Source: Ahrensia sp.
GTDB taxonomy: Bacteria > Pseudomonadota > Alphaproteobacteria > Rhizobiales > Rhizobiaceae
Assembly: GCA_002706335.1 (NCBI GenBank)
Contig: PAKZ01000044.1
Location: forward strand, 62,001-126,000
Length of the DNA stretch: 64,000 nt
Direction of reading: 5' to 3'
In this document: positions 41,566-50,759 of the stretch, one piece after another
How positions within the stretch are numbered: position 1 is the stretch's first letter
How the letters are laid out: each line of letters starts with the position of its first letter
Translations under genes and position numbers: made by a program
Notes under the pieces: model-generated
What the model was told of the DNA's origin: nothing
The model's input: the letters and a program-made list of their open reading frames with translations, nothing else
Databases searched by the model: none

Positions 41566-44500
41566 GTGCCGCGGGAGCCAATCGCATTGCAGGCGCGGGC
41601 CGGCTGACGCCGGCCAACACCGTGCGCTTCACCTTTGACGGACGCGATTATACGGGCCTGGAAGGCGATACGCTCGCCTCGGCGCTGATCGCCAATGACG
41701 TTCATCTGGTGGGGCGGTCGTTCAAATATCACCGCCCGCGCGGCATCCAGACGGCGGGGCCGGAAGAGCCGAGCGCGCTGGTCGGCATTCGCCGCGACGC
41801 CGCGCGCCACGTGCCGAATATTCGCGCGACGGTGCAGGAAATCCATGACGGGCTGGCCGCGGTCAGCCAGAACCGCTGGCCGTCGCTGGCCTTCGATATC
41901 GGCGCGGTCAACGATATCGGCTCGCCGTTGTTTTCGGCGGGGGTCTACTACAAGACCTTCATGTGGCCGAAAGCCGCGTGGAAACATGTCTATGAGCCGG
42001 TGATCCGCAACGCGGCCGGTCTTGGCGTCGCGCCGGACCAGCCGGATCCGGACCGTTACGCTTCGCGCTATGTACATTGCGACGTGCTGGTGATCGGCGG
42101 CGGCGTCGCCGGGCTCGCCGCCGCGCTTTCGGCGGCCGAATCCGGCGCGCAGGTGATCCTGTGCGACGAGAACGCCAATATGGGCGGCGCGCTTCGTTTC
42201 GAGGGCGAGGCGAAGCTCGACGGGCTTGAGGGCTATGAATGGGCACAACAGGCCGTCGACCGGCTGTCGGTGATGGACAATGTCCGGGTTCTGCAGCGTA
42301 CAACCGCTTTCGGTTATTACGCGCAGAACTTCGTCGGCCTCGTCGAACGGGTGACCGATCATCTGCCGGCTCCGGATCCGGATACGCCGCGCGAGCGATT
42401 GTGGCAGGTGCGCGCGAAACGCGTGATCATCGCCGCCGGCGCGATCGAACGGCACATGGTTTTCGCCAACAACGACCGGCCGGGCATCATGCTGGCGTCG
42501 GCGGCGCGCATGTATCTCAATCATTACGGCGTGGCGGTCGGCCGGAAGGTCGGCGTCTATACCGCCAATGACAGCGCCTATGCGGCGGCGATCGACCTGA
42601 AGAAGGCCGGCGTGGACATCCCGGCGATCGTCGATCTGAGAACCGATCCCGACAGCGGGCTGGTCGAGGAGGCGAAAGGGCTTGGCATCCGCGTACTGAC
42701 CGGTCACGCGGTGACAGGCGCGGGGGGCAAGTTGCGTGTCGCCTCGATGACGGTGGAACCGGCCAATGGCGGGTCCAAGGCCGAGATCATTCCCGTCGAC
42801 GCGATCGTCATGAGCGCGGGCTGGACGCCGTCGGTTCATATGTATTCGCAGTCGCGCGGCAAGGTGGTCTGGAACGAGGAAAGCCAGCGCTTCCTGCCCG
42901 GCGAGTATCCGCAGGACGCGGTCTCGGTCGGCGCATGCAACGGCACGGACGGATTGCAGGCGAGCGTGACGGAAGCGCTTGCCGCGGGCGAGACCGCAGC
43001 AAAAGAAACCTGCCCGAAAGCGAAAAAGTCGGGCGTGAAAATCACGGTCGACGGCGAGGGCAAATGGGCCGGCAACATGGTCGGCGCCGGTCCCGGCGCT
43101 GGTGCCGGCAAGGTCATGAAGGCCTTTGTCGACTTCCAGAACGATGTGACCGCGAAGGATATCCGTCTTGCCGTTCAGGAGGGCATGCATTCCATCGAAC
43201 ACGTCAAGCGCTTCACCACCAACGGCATGGCGACCGACCAGGGCAAGTTGTCGAACCTGCACGGGCTCGCCATCGCGGCCGAGGCGCTGGGACGGCCGAT
43301 CCCGAAAGTCGGCCTGACGACCTTCCGGCCGCCCTATACGCCGACGACGTTCGGCGCGATCGTGGGCCATGCGCGCGGCAAGCTGTTCGACCCGACCCGC
43401 AAAACGCCGATGCATGTGGCCGAGGAAGCCGCGGGCGCGGTGTTCGAGGATGTCGGCCAATGGAAACGCGCCTGGTATTATCCGCGCGCCGGCGAGGACA
43501 TGCACGCCGCTGTCAATCGCGAGTGCCGGACCGTGCGCGAGGTCGCCGGCATGTTCGATGCCACGACGCTCGGCAAGATCGAAGTGGTCGGGCCGGACGC
43601 GGCGCAGTTCCTGGACCTGCTCTATACCAACCCGTTCATGAAGCTCGGCGTCGGAAAGCTGCGCTACGGCATCATGTGCCGCGAGGATGGCTTCATCTAT
43701 GACGACGGCGTGGTGGCGCGGGTGGCCGAGGATCGATTCCACGTCACGACGACGACCGGCGGCGCGCCGCGCGTGCTGCATCACATGGAGGACTATCTCC
43801 AGACCGAGTTCCCGCATCTGAAAGTGTGGCTGACCTCGACCTCCGAACAGTGGGCGGTTATCGCCGTGCAGGGGCCAAAGGCGCGCGAGATCATCGAACC
43901 CTTCGTCGAGGGCATCGATCTGTCAAACGAGACTTTCCCGCACATGTCCTACGCCGAGGGAAAAGTTTGCGGCGTGCCTGCACGGGTCTTCCGGATGTCG
44001 TTTACCGGCGAGGCGGGGTACGAGATCAACGTACCGGCCGATTTCGGCCGGCAGGTCTGGGACGCGATTTACGAGCGCGGTGCGCCGATGGGCATGTGCC
44101 TCTACGGCACCGAAACCATGCATGTGCTGCGCGCAGAAAAGGGCTACATCATCGTCGGGCAGGACACGGACGGCACCGTGACGCCGCATGATGCCGGGCT
44201 TTCCTGGGCGGTCGGCAAGAAGAAGACGGATTTCGTCGGAATTCGCGGATTGAACCGCCCCGACCTCACCGCTCCGGGCCGGCGCCAGCTGGTCGGTCTG
44301 AAGGTCAAGGACGGCAAGACGGTGCTGGAGGAAGGCGCGCAGATCGTCGCCAACCACAATCAGAGCCCTCCGATGAACATCATCGGCTGGGTGTCGTCCT
44401 CCTACTGGTCGGAAAATTGCGGTCATCCGATTGCCATGGCGCTGGTGGAGGACGGGTTCAACCTTATGGGCAAGACGCTTTACGTGCCGATGCCGGACCG

Positions 44501-44567
44501 GGTGATCGAGGTCGAGGTCCGCGACACGGTGTTCTTCGACAAGGAAGGAGGCTGGATCCATGGCTGA
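41562..44567 (+). CDS. soxA: Sarcosine oxidase subunit alpha
   Basis: A 1001-residue protein. The N-terminal half has an ADP-binding VLVIGGGVAGLAAALSAAESG motif (about residues 170-190). The C-terminal half (from about 620) is a GcvT/aminomethyltransferase-like folate domain with YGTETMHVLRAEKGYIIVGQDTDG. It starts within the soxD stop codon. The enzyme's C1 product is expected to enter the folate pool as methylene-tetrahydrofolate. Confidence 0.96.
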   Translation: MSAAGANRIAGAGRLTPANTVRFTFDGRDYTGLEGDTLASALIANDVHLVGRSFKYHRPRGIQTAGPEEPSALVGIRRDAARHVPNIRATVQEIHDGLAAVSQNRWPSLAFDIGAVNDIGSPLFSAGVYYKTFMWPKAAWKHVYEPVIRNAAGLGVAPDQPDPDRYASRYVHCDVLVIGGGVAGLAAALSAAESGAQVILCDENANMGGALRFEGEAKLDGLEGYEWAQQAVDRLSVMDNVRVLQRTTAFGYYAQNFVGLVERVTDHLPAPDPDTPRERLWQVRAKRVIIAAGAIERHMVFANNDRPGIMLASAARMYLNHYGVAVGRKVGVYTANDSAYAAAIDLKKAGVDIPAIVDLRTDPDSGLVEEAKGLGIRVLTGHAVTGAGGKLRVASMTVEPANGGSKAEIIPVDAIVMSAGWTPSVHMYSQSRGKVVWNEESQRFLPGEYPQDAVSVGACNGTDGLQASVTEALAAGETAAKETCPKAKKSGVKITVDGEGKWAGNMVGAGPGAGAGKVMKAFVDFQNDVTAKDIRLAVQEGMHSIEHVKRFTTNGMATDQGKLSNLHGLAIAAEALGRPIPKVGLTTFRPPYTPTTFGAIVGHARGKLFDPTRKTPMHVAEEAAGAVFEDVGQWKRAWYYPRAGEDMHAAVNRECRTVREVAGMFDATTLGKIEVVGPDAAQFLDLLYTNPFMKLGVGKLRYGIMCREDGFIYDDGVVARVAEDRFHVTTTTGGAPRVLHHMEDYLQTEFPHLKVWLTSTSEQWAVIAVQGPKAREIIEPFVEGIDLSNETFPHMSYAEGKVCGVPARVFRMSFTGEAGYEINVPADFGRQVWDAIYERGAPMGMCLYGTETMHVLRAEKGYIIVGQDTDGTVTPHDAGLSWAVGKKKTDFVGIRGLNRPDLTAPGRRQLVGLKVKDGKTVLEEGAQIVANHNQSPPMNIIGWVSSSYWSENCGHPIAMALVEDGFNLMGKTLYVPMPDRVIEVEVRDTVFFDKEGGWIHG

Positions 44568-45102
44568 CATGCAGTTTTCGCGTGAGTTGCCGTTAGCCGG
44601 GATGATGCATGGCGGGCCGGGCGTGTCGATATCCGCCGCCCCGGAGGCCAATCGTATCAATCTGCGCGCCGGGGACGATGCGCTTGCCGGCCTGTCGAAG
44701 GGTCTCGGCATCACCTTGCCGAAGAAACCAAAGACATCGGCTTCGAATGGCAGCCGCCATGCGTTGTGGATCGGGCCGGACGAGTGGCTGGTGATCGACG
44801 AGGAAGGCGATCCGGCGGCCGATTGCGCCAAGGTGAAGGCCGCGCACAGCGCAGTCGACGTTTCGCACCGGAACACGGCGATCCTGGTGAGCGGGCCTTT
44901 CGCCGCCGACGTGATCAATGCAGGGTGCCCGCAGGATCTGTCGCTGGAGATATTTCCGGTCGGCGCCTGCTCGCGCACCGTATTCGGCAAGATCGAAGTG
45001 GTGCTCTACCGGACGGCGGAAGACGCGTTCCGGGTGGAATGCTGGCGCTCGTTTTCCGACTATGCGTTCGAGTTCCTGAAGGACGCGGCAAGAGGCGCCT
45101 GA
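44560..45102 (+). CDS. soxG: Sarcosine oxidase subunit gamma
   Basis: A 180-residue folate-domain subunit (WIGPDEWLVIDEEGD, VDVSHRNTAILVSGPFAADVINAGCPQDLSLEIFPVGACSRTVFGKIEVVLYR and the WRSFSDYAFEFLKDAA end). It overlaps soxA by 8 bases. It completes the BDAG set. The usual purU or folD neighbours of some sox operons are not seen here. Confidence 0.94.
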   Translation: MADMQFSRELPLAGMMHGGPGVSISAAPEANRINLRAGDDALAGLSKGLGITLPKKPKTSASNGSRHALWIGPDEWLVIDEEGDPAADCAKVKAAHSAVDVSHRNTAILVSGPFAADVINAGCPQDLSLEIFPVGACSRTVFGKIEVVLYRTAEDAFRVECWRSFSDYAFEFLKDAARGA

Positions 45103-45119
45103 GGGGGCTGTCCGCTAAA

Positions 45120-45169
45120 CCCGGTCTTAAGCCGCCTGTGTTCCAATGAACGCTGGCGGCAAGACCGGG
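45120..45169 (+). promoter_or_regulatory. Hairpin over the ribosome-binding region of the next gene
   Basis: Arms CCCGGTCTT (45120-45128) and AAGACCGGG (45161-45169), extended inward by GCCGCC/GGCGGC pairing. The 3' arm covers the CGGGA that would serve as the ribosome-binding site for the gene starting at 45177. Confidence 0.5.
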
Positions 45170-45176
45170 AATCTCG

Positions 45177-45725
45177 ATGCTGGAATCCATTGTAGGACAA
45201 CTGGAAAAGGCCGAGGGCATTGCCCAAGTCGAAGATTTCGGCTCTGTCCATTCCGGCCGGCTCGGTTATGCGGATTGCGAGACGCGGCTTGCGCTGGAGA
45301 CGTGGAAGAACGTCTACTTCGTCCGAGTGACGGTCATACAGACCAAAGGCCGGGGTATGAAAAAGACCCGGGTTGTCAAATGGCCCTATTCAAAAGACAG
45401 CCCGAAAGCGCTCGGCGCGGTGGTCGAAGACCTGGATACCTTTGTCAACGGACTGACAAATGGATGTCTTCACGATAACCGGACGGCTTTCGGCCGTTTC
45501 TTCGATGCTCTGACCCGAACCGACCATCTCGGCCGATACGAGTTCCTATCGCCTATCGGCGAGCCGTTCGAAATCAAGGTTACGGGCCAAATCGTCCGAT
45601 ATGGCGAGCACATCGAGGCGACCCTTACGGAACGCCGGCCCGGTCACGGGTTCATCTTAGCCCAGACACCGCTTGAGGCAGTCGATACGATCGCCTCGAT
45701 CCTGAGGAACTACGCAGCAGCTTAA
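45177..45725 (+). CDS. Conserved-looking hypothetical protein
   Basis: A 182-residue protein that I do not recognise (MLESIVGQLEKAEGIAQVEDFGSVHSGRLGYADCETRLALETWKNVYF...). It has an alpha/beta pattern without signal peptide or membrane segment and a C-terminal helix (AQTPLEAVDTIASILRNYAAA). It sits just after the sox operon, separated by a large inverted repeat, and its codon choice looks slightly less GC-rich than its neighbours. It may be a late arrival. Confidence 0.6.
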   Translation: MLESIVGQLEKAEGIAQVEDFGSVHSGRLGYADCETRLALETWKNVYFVRVTVIQTKGRGMKKTRVVKWPYSKDSPKALGAVVEDLDTFVNGLTNGCLHDNRTAFGRFFDALTRTDHLGRYEFLSPIGEPFEIKVTGQIVRYGEHIEATLTERRPGHGFILAQTPLEAVDTIASILRNYAAA

Positions 45726-45786
45726 ATTTCTTACTGTCTTATGTAGCGCAGATCGGTACCGGCCGACTGAAGCGCTCCGTGCCGGA

Positions 45787-46254
45787 TCAGTTCCGTTCCA
45801 GGATGGAAAGTGTCTTCCAGACCGCGGTCAGTGCCGGCTTCAGGCTGTTTTCGATTTCCAGCTTCACATCGTAGGTGGCCAGGATGCGGCCGGACGGGCG
45901 GATATCGGCATCGGAAAGGATAAAGATGGCGCGGATGCGCGCACCGGTTTTTACCGGCGCCATGAATCGGATCTGCTCGAACCCGTAATTGATGCCCATC
46001 ACGGAGCCCTCGACGGTCGGCAGCGCCTCGAAGGCGAAGGTCGAGAGCATCGACAGTGTCAGGAAGCCGTGGGCGATGGTGCCGCCATAAGGCGTTTCGG
46101 CCGCGGCGCGCTCCGGATCGAGATGGATCCACTGATGGTCGTCCGTCGCGTCGGCAAAGCTGTTGATCATCTCCTGGGTGATTGCACGCCATTCGGAGCG
46201 ACCGATCTCGCTGCCGACCATGGCGGGGATTTGCTCGACCGTGATTGTGTTCAT
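45787..46254 (-). CDS. MaoC-family (R)-specific enoyl-CoA hydratase-like protein
   Basis: A 155-residue hot-dog-fold hydratase. The catalytic motif FADATDDHQWIHLDPERAAAETPYGGTIAHGFLTLSML (Asp and His near residues 40 and 45) is the MaoC/NodN signature. Start 46254 (MNTITVEQIPAMVGSEIG) begins the homologous region. It is a single gene, convergent with the unknown protein. It probably hydrates a short enoyl-CoA; the exact substrate is unknown. Confidence 0.88.
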   Translation of the reverse strand: MNTITVEQIPAMVGSEIGRSEWRAITQEMINSFADATDDHQWIHLDPERAAAETPYGGTIAHGFLTLSMLSTFAFEALPTVEGSVMGINYGFEQIRFMAPVKTGARIRAIFILSDADIRPSGRILATYDVKLEIENSLKPALTAVWKTLSILERN

Positions 46255-46344
46255 GTTCGTTTCCGTGAGGGCCCTTATGCCTGACCGGGCAGCCTTAAGC
46301 ATCGCGGAAAGCGCAATCAACCCCGGAGGCCCGGCCGTTCACAG

Positions 46345-46620
46345 TCAGGCGCGCTTGAGAACCTTGACGATCACCAGCAGAATCACGGCGCCGATGGTGG
46401 CCGACAGGATCGCCCCGAGCAGACCGCCGCCCAACATGAAACCGATGCGCGGCAGCAGAAAGCTGGAGATCACGGCACCGAGTATGCCGACGACAATGTT
46501 GCCGCCCAGGCCGAAGCCGCCGCCGCGTACGATCAGCCCGGCGAGCCAGCCGGCTATACCGCCGACGATCACCACGACGATAATGACGAACAAAAGTCCC
46601 ATTCCGAATGCTTGTCCCAT
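46345..46620 (-). CDS. GlsB/YeaQ/YmgE family membrane protein
   Basis: A 91-residue three-helix membrane protein with the glycine-zipper pattern GGIAGWLAGLIVRGGGFGLGGNIVVGILGAVISSFLLP, characteristic of the transglycosylase-associated/GlsB stress family. These are small stress-induced membrane proteins of unknown activity. No operon partner. Confidence 0.9.
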   Translation of the reverse strand: MGQAFGMGLLFVIIVVVIVGGIAGWLAGLIVRGGGFGLGGNIVVGILGAVISSFLLPRIGFMLGGGLLGAILSATIGAVILLVIVKVLKRA

Positions 46621-46808
46621 AGTATCTTACCGTCCCCGATTCGTTGAGCGCCGCTATCCTACGCCGAAAACACGTCACTGTAATCGCGCCCGTTGCCGCA
46701 GGGACATGGCGCAAATGTCTGCCCCAATGACGTTAGGCCGCAGGCGCGGGACCCGCCTCTCGGGCAAGCTCTTGCCGAATTACGCCTTCACTGCCGAAAG
46801 GACCATCC

Positions 46809-47720
46809 ATGCCGCTTTCCGTGAACCGTGAGGTTTTCATTACGTGCGCCGTGACCGGATCGGGCGGAACGCAGGATCGTAGTCCACATGTCCCGCGCTC
46901 GCCGAAACAGATCGCCGACAGCGCTATTGAGGCCGCGAAAGCCGGCGCGGCGATCGTGCATTGCCATGTGCGCGATCCGGAAACCGGCGCTCCGTCGCGC
47001 AATCCGGCGCTTTATCGCGAGGTGACGGAGCGGATCCGCGAGGCGGAAACCGACGTGGCGCTCAACCTGACCGCCGGGATGGGCGGGGACATGGTGTTCG
47101 GCTCGACCGAAGCGCCGCTGCCGCTGAAAAACCGGGGCACAGACATGATCGGCGCGGCGGAGCGCGTCGTGCATGTCGCGGAGTGCCGGCCGGAAATCTG
47201 CACGCTCGATTGCGGCACGATGAATTTCGCGGAAGCGGACTACGTGATGACCAATACGCCCGGCATGCTGCGAGCGATGGGCGCGATGATGACCGAAATG
47301 GGCGTAAAGCCGGAGATCGAGGCCTTCGACACCGGCCATCTCTGGTTCGCCAAGCAGCTTGTGGAGGAGGGCGTTCTGGCGGGGCCGGCGCTGGTTCAGC
47401 TTTGCATGGGCGTTCCGTGGGGCGCGCCGAACGACCTCAACACCTTCATGGCGATGGTCAACAATGTGCCGGCCGACTGGCACTGGTCGGCCTTTTCGCT
47501 CGGCCGCGACCAGATGCCCTATGTCGCAGCTGCGGTGCTGGCCGGCGGCAATGTGCGTGTCGGGCTGGAAGATAATCTGTTCCTCGACAAAGGCGTCCTG
47601 GCGACCAATGCGCAACTGGTCGACCGCGCCGCCGGCATTATAGAGCGAATGGGCGCGCGTATCATCGGGCCGGATGCTGTGCGCGCGAAGCTCGGGCTGA
47701 CCAAGCGGGCGCCGCAATGA
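46809..47720 (+). CDS. Beta-keto acid cleavage enzyme (3-dehydrocarnitine cleavage)
   Basis: A 303-residue BKACE (DUF849) TIM-barrel enzyme. The zinc motif is HCHVRDPETG (about residues 48-57), with the family segments LNLTAGMGGDM and ARIIGPDAVRAKLGL. BKACEs condense a beta-keto acid with acetyl-CoA to give acetoacetate and a new acyl-CoA. The coupled carnitine dehydrogenase gene (ATGA overlap) makes 3-dehydrocarnitine the probable substrate, giving betainyl-CoA. AAAGGA lies before the start. Confidence 0.9.
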   Translation: MPLSVNREVFITCAVTGSGGTQDRSPHVPRSPKQIADSAIEAAKAGAAIVHCHVRDPETGAPSRNPALYREVTERIREAETDVALNLTAGMGGDMVFGSTEAPLPLKNRGTDMIGAAERVVHVAECRPEICTLDCGTMNFAEADYVMTNTPGMLRAMGAMMTEMGVKPEIEAFDTGHLWFAKQLVEEGVLAGPALVQLCMGVPWGAPNDLNTFMAMVNNVPADWHWSAFSLGRDQMPYVAAAVLAGGNVRVGLEDNLFLDKGVLATNAQLVDRAAGIIERMGARIIGPDAVRAKLGLTKRAPQ

Positions 47721-49156
47721 CGGCGCGGAGAAAGGCCGCGATTCTCGGCGGCGGGGTGATCGGCGGAGGCTGGCTGGCGCGCTTCCTGCTCAATGGCTGG
47801 GATGTGGCGGTTTACGACCCCGATCCGCAGGCGGAACGCAAGATCGGGGAGGTGCTGGTGAATGCGCGCCGGGCGCTTCCGATGCTTTACGAGGTGCGTT
47901 TGCCCGAAGAAGGGAGGCTGCTCTTCTGCGACACGCTCGCCGAAGCGGTTGCCGACGCGGACTGGATCCAGGAAAGCGCGCCCGAGCGGCTCGACCTGAA
48001 GCATACGATCCTTGCGGATATCGGGCGGCATGCGCCGGAAACAGCAATCGTCGGATCGTCGACTTCCGGCTTCATGCCGTCGCAATTGCAGGAGGGTCTG
48101 GACCGTCCGGGTGCGGTGCTGGTCGCGCATCCGTTCAACCCGGTCTATCTGCTGCCGCTTGTCGAAGTCGTGCCGTCGACCAGGAATTCCGCTGGAAGCG
48201 TGGAGCGGGCCGTGGAGATGCTGCGGTCGATCGGCATGTTCCCGCTCGTCATCGGCAAGGAGATCGACGCGCATATCGCGGACCGGCTGCTGGAGGCCGT
48301 GTGGCGCGAGGCGCTTTGGCTGGTGAAGGACGGAATGGCCACGACCGGCGAGATCGACGATGCGATCCGTTACGGTTTCGGACTGCGCTGGGCGCAGATG
48401 GGCCTGTTCGAGACCTACCGCATCGCAGGAGGCGAAGCCGGGATGAAGCATTTCCTGGCGCAGTTCGGCCCGGCGCTGCAATGGCCCTGGACGAAGCTGA
48501 TGGACGTACCGGATCTGACCGCGGAACTGGTCGACACGATCGCTGCGCAGTCGGACGCCCAGTCGGGTCACATGACGATCCGCGAGCTGGAGCGGCTGCG
48601 CGACGACAATCTGGTCGCGGAGATGCGGGCGCTGAAAGGGCGCAATGCGGCGGTGGGCGTGCTGTTGGACGCGCATGAAAAGACGATCGCGCAGCGCGGT
48701 GCGCCGCAGGCCGGCGAGCCGCTGGAAACGATCGCGCGCATCGTCCCGGTCGACTGGACCGACTATAACGGTCACATGAACGAGAGCCGCTACGGACAGG
48801 TGTTTTCCGATGCGGCGGACGCCGTTCTGGCGCTGATCGGGGCGGGCGAGGACTATGTCGCGGCGGGGTTCAGTTTCTTCACTGTCGAGACGTCGATCAA
48901 ATATCTCGCCGAATTGCATGCCGGGGCGCTGATCCGGGTCGAGACAGTGGTGACCGAGGGCGCGGGAAAGAAGCTGCGACTTTCCCATCGACTGCTTGGC
49001 GCGGACGGTACGGTGCATGCAACGGGCGACCAGTTGCTGATCCATGTCAGCCTCGAAACACGGCGTGCCTGCGAGCCGTCTGGGGCAGTGCGCGACGCGC
49101 TGGAAACGCTGGCGACGTCGCATTCCATCTTGCGGCCATACGATCCCGGTCGATAG
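47717..49156 (+). CDS. lcdH: L-carnitine 3-dehydrogenase fused to a thioesterase
   Basis: A 479-residue fusion. Residues ~1-320 form a 3-hydroxyacyl-CoA dehydrogenase-like enzyme (NAD loop ILGGGVIGGGWLARFLLNGWDVAVYDP; catalytic region AHPFNPVYLLPLVEVV). Residues ~340-470 form a hot-dog thioesterase (VDWTDYNGHMNESRYGQVFSDAAD). Such fusions are known in rhizobia: the dehydrogenase oxidises carnitine, BKACE makes betainyl-CoA, and the thioesterase releases glycine betaine. It is coupled to the BKACE gene. Confidence 0.92.
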   Translation: MTARRKAAILGGGVIGGGWLARFLLNGWDVAVYDPDPQAERKIGEVLVNARRALPMLYEVRLPEEGRLLFCDTLAEAVADADWIQESAPERLDLKHTILADIGRHAPETAIVGSSTSGFMPSQLQEGLDRPGAVLVAHPFNPVYLLPLVEVVPSTRNSAGSVERAVEMLRSIGMFPLVIGKEIDAHIADRLLEAVWREALWLVKDGMATTGEIDDAIRYGFGLRWAQMGLFETYRIAGGEAGMKHFLAQFGPALQWPWTKLMDVPDLTAELVDTIAAQSDAQSGHMTIRELERLRDDNLVAEMRALKGRNAAVGVLLDAHEKTIAQRGAPQAGEPLETIARIVPVDWTDYNGHMNESRYGQVFSDAADAVLALIGAGEDYVAAGFSFFTVETSIKYLAELHAGALIRVETVVTEGAGKKLRLSHRLLGADGTVHATGDQLLIHVSLETRRACEPSGAVRDALETLATSHSILRPYDPGR

Positions 49157-49199
49157 TAATGGCGAAAGGGCGACCGGGAGACGGCATATTTCGAACAGG

Positions 49200-50702
49200 G
49201 TGGATGCGACCGGTGGCCTGGAGGCGTGGATAAGAGGTCCGCGCCTGCTGCTGTTGCTTGCGGGCTTTGCTCTCCTGATACGACTGCCGTTCTTTTTTCC
49301 CGCCGTCATAGACTGGGACGAGAGCACGTTCATCCTGATGGGGCAGGACCTGCTGGACGGCCATCTGCCCTACACGCATCTCTGGGACAACAAGCCGCCG
49401 CTCCTGTTCGGCGCGTTCGCGATGATGATCGCGGCATTCGATTCGATACCTGGCATTCGCGCCTGCGGTTGGTTGCTGGTTGCAGGCACCGGCTATCTGA
49501 TCTTCCGTCTCGCCAGTGGCATCAGCGGCTGGTCGGCGGGGCTGGCGGCTGCACTGATCGGCATGTTCTTCATGACCGTGACGGGCGGTCAGGCCGTGAT
49601 GAGCGAGTTGCTCGCCGCGCCGCCGATAATGGGCGGGCTCCTGTTGCTAAGCCGACCCGGTGGTGCGGGACGATACTTCGCTGCCGGATTGTGCTTCATG
49701 CTGGCGGCGCTGTTCCGCACCAATCTGGCGATCGTCGTCGTTGCTCTTTGCGTTTATGCGTTCGTCACTACGCGGTCATGGCGCTATCGCGATAGGTTCA
49801 TATGGTTCGCAGCCTTGGCTGCCGGCATGATATTGCCGCTGGCGCTGCTGACGATTCCCTATCTGGCGACGGGGCAGGCCGATTTGCTGTTCCGGTCCGT
49901 CGTTCTCGCGCCGCTGAGCGACACCGGGGAAAGGCCGGGAATCGGGGCCACCCTGTGGGGCTTTCTGCGCGGCGGCATAAGCGGCCAGAGCGGGCTGTGG
50001 TTTCTCGCGGCGATCGGCGCCGCCCTGGCGATCCGGGGATGGAAACGCGGCCCGGATGCGGGCGTGGCAGGCTATGTCGGCGTCATGGCCGTTGCCTCGA
50101 CGCTTTCTGTGCTGGCGACGCGCGCGGCGCACGGGCATTATCTGATCCAGGTGGTTCCGCCGCTTGCCGTCTTCGCGGGGATCGCATGGCAGGAAACAGC
50201 ACGGCGTTCGTTCCGCCTCGTATTCCTCCTGCTGATTCTTGTGACGTCGGTCATGCCTCTCGGCGACATCGCGCGGGAATATGGAAATCTGATTGCGCGC
50301 GCGGCAAACGGCGAGCGGCTGGCAAGCGGTCGCGCTTACCAGATCGCCGCGTTGCTCGAGGCGGAGAATGCGCGCGACAAGCGGGTCTACCTGATGACGG
50401 ACCATATCGTTTACTGGATGCTTGGGACGGAGCCGCTGGCGCCCATCGCGACACACCCCTCCAATATCGCGAAGGAGGGGCTTCTAATCTTCGTGGAAGG
50501 GCGCGGCGCGACCACGGAGACGGTTCTGGCGACGTTGCTGGCGACGAGGCCCGACTATATCGTCAAGGAGGCCGAAACGACGTGGCTGGAGGACAAACCG
50601 GCCGCAGCCTCGCTGCTGGCCGGGCGTCTGGCGGAAGACTACGAACGGATCGCAATAATCGGGAAAGCCGAAGTCTTCCGGCTTGTTGACGCGTCCGGGT
50701 GA
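49200..50702 (+). CDS. GT39-type membrane glycosyltransferase
   Basis: About 500 residues with ten or more hydrophobic segments. The first loop carries the PMT_2/ArnT-like pattern FFPAVIDWDESTFILMGQDLLDGHLPYTHLWDNKPPLLFGAF, where the Asp-Glu pair and the following DNKPP are the catalytic signature. Such proteins use polyprenyl-phosphate sugars in the envelope. The GTG start at 49200 is chosen since no ATG fits and the earlier track start lies in the previous gene. The acceptor is unknown. Confidence 0.8.
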   Translation: MDATGGLEAWIRGPRLLLLLAGFALLIRLPFFFPAVIDWDESTFILMGQDLLDGHLPYTHLWDNKPPLLFGAFAMMIAAFDSIPGIRACGWLLVAGTGYLIFRLASGISGWSAGLAAALIGMFFMTVTGGQAVMSELLAAPPIMGGLLLLSRPGGAGRYFAAGLCFMLAALFRTNLAIVVVALCVYAFVTTRSWRYRDRFIWFAALAAGMILPLALLTIPYLATGQADLLFRSVVLAPLSDTGERPGIGATLWGFLRGGISGQSGLWFLAAIGAALAIRGWKRGPDAGVAGYVGVMAVASTLSVLATRAAHGHYLIQVVPPLAVFAGIAWQETARRSFRLVFLLLILVTSVMPLGDIAREYGNLIARAANGERLASGRAYQIAALLEAENARDKRVYLMTDHIVYWMLGTEPLAPIATHPSNIAKEGLLIFVEGRGATTETVLATLLATRPDYIVKEAETTWLEDKPAAASLLAGRLAEDYERIAIIGKAEVFRLVDASG

Positions 50703-50759
50703 TCGCTTACGATGACCGCTGTTTCAGCTGACAGGTCGTGATCGGGCCGGCGACATGGC

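Noticed and set aside
41478-43817. 779-residue minus-strand ORF
   Set aside because: It mirrors soxA and shows only low-complexity Arg/His/Asp composition.
47519-49333. 604-residue minus-strand ORF
   Set aside because: It is antisense to the carnitine dehydrogenase-thioesterase gene with no family signature.
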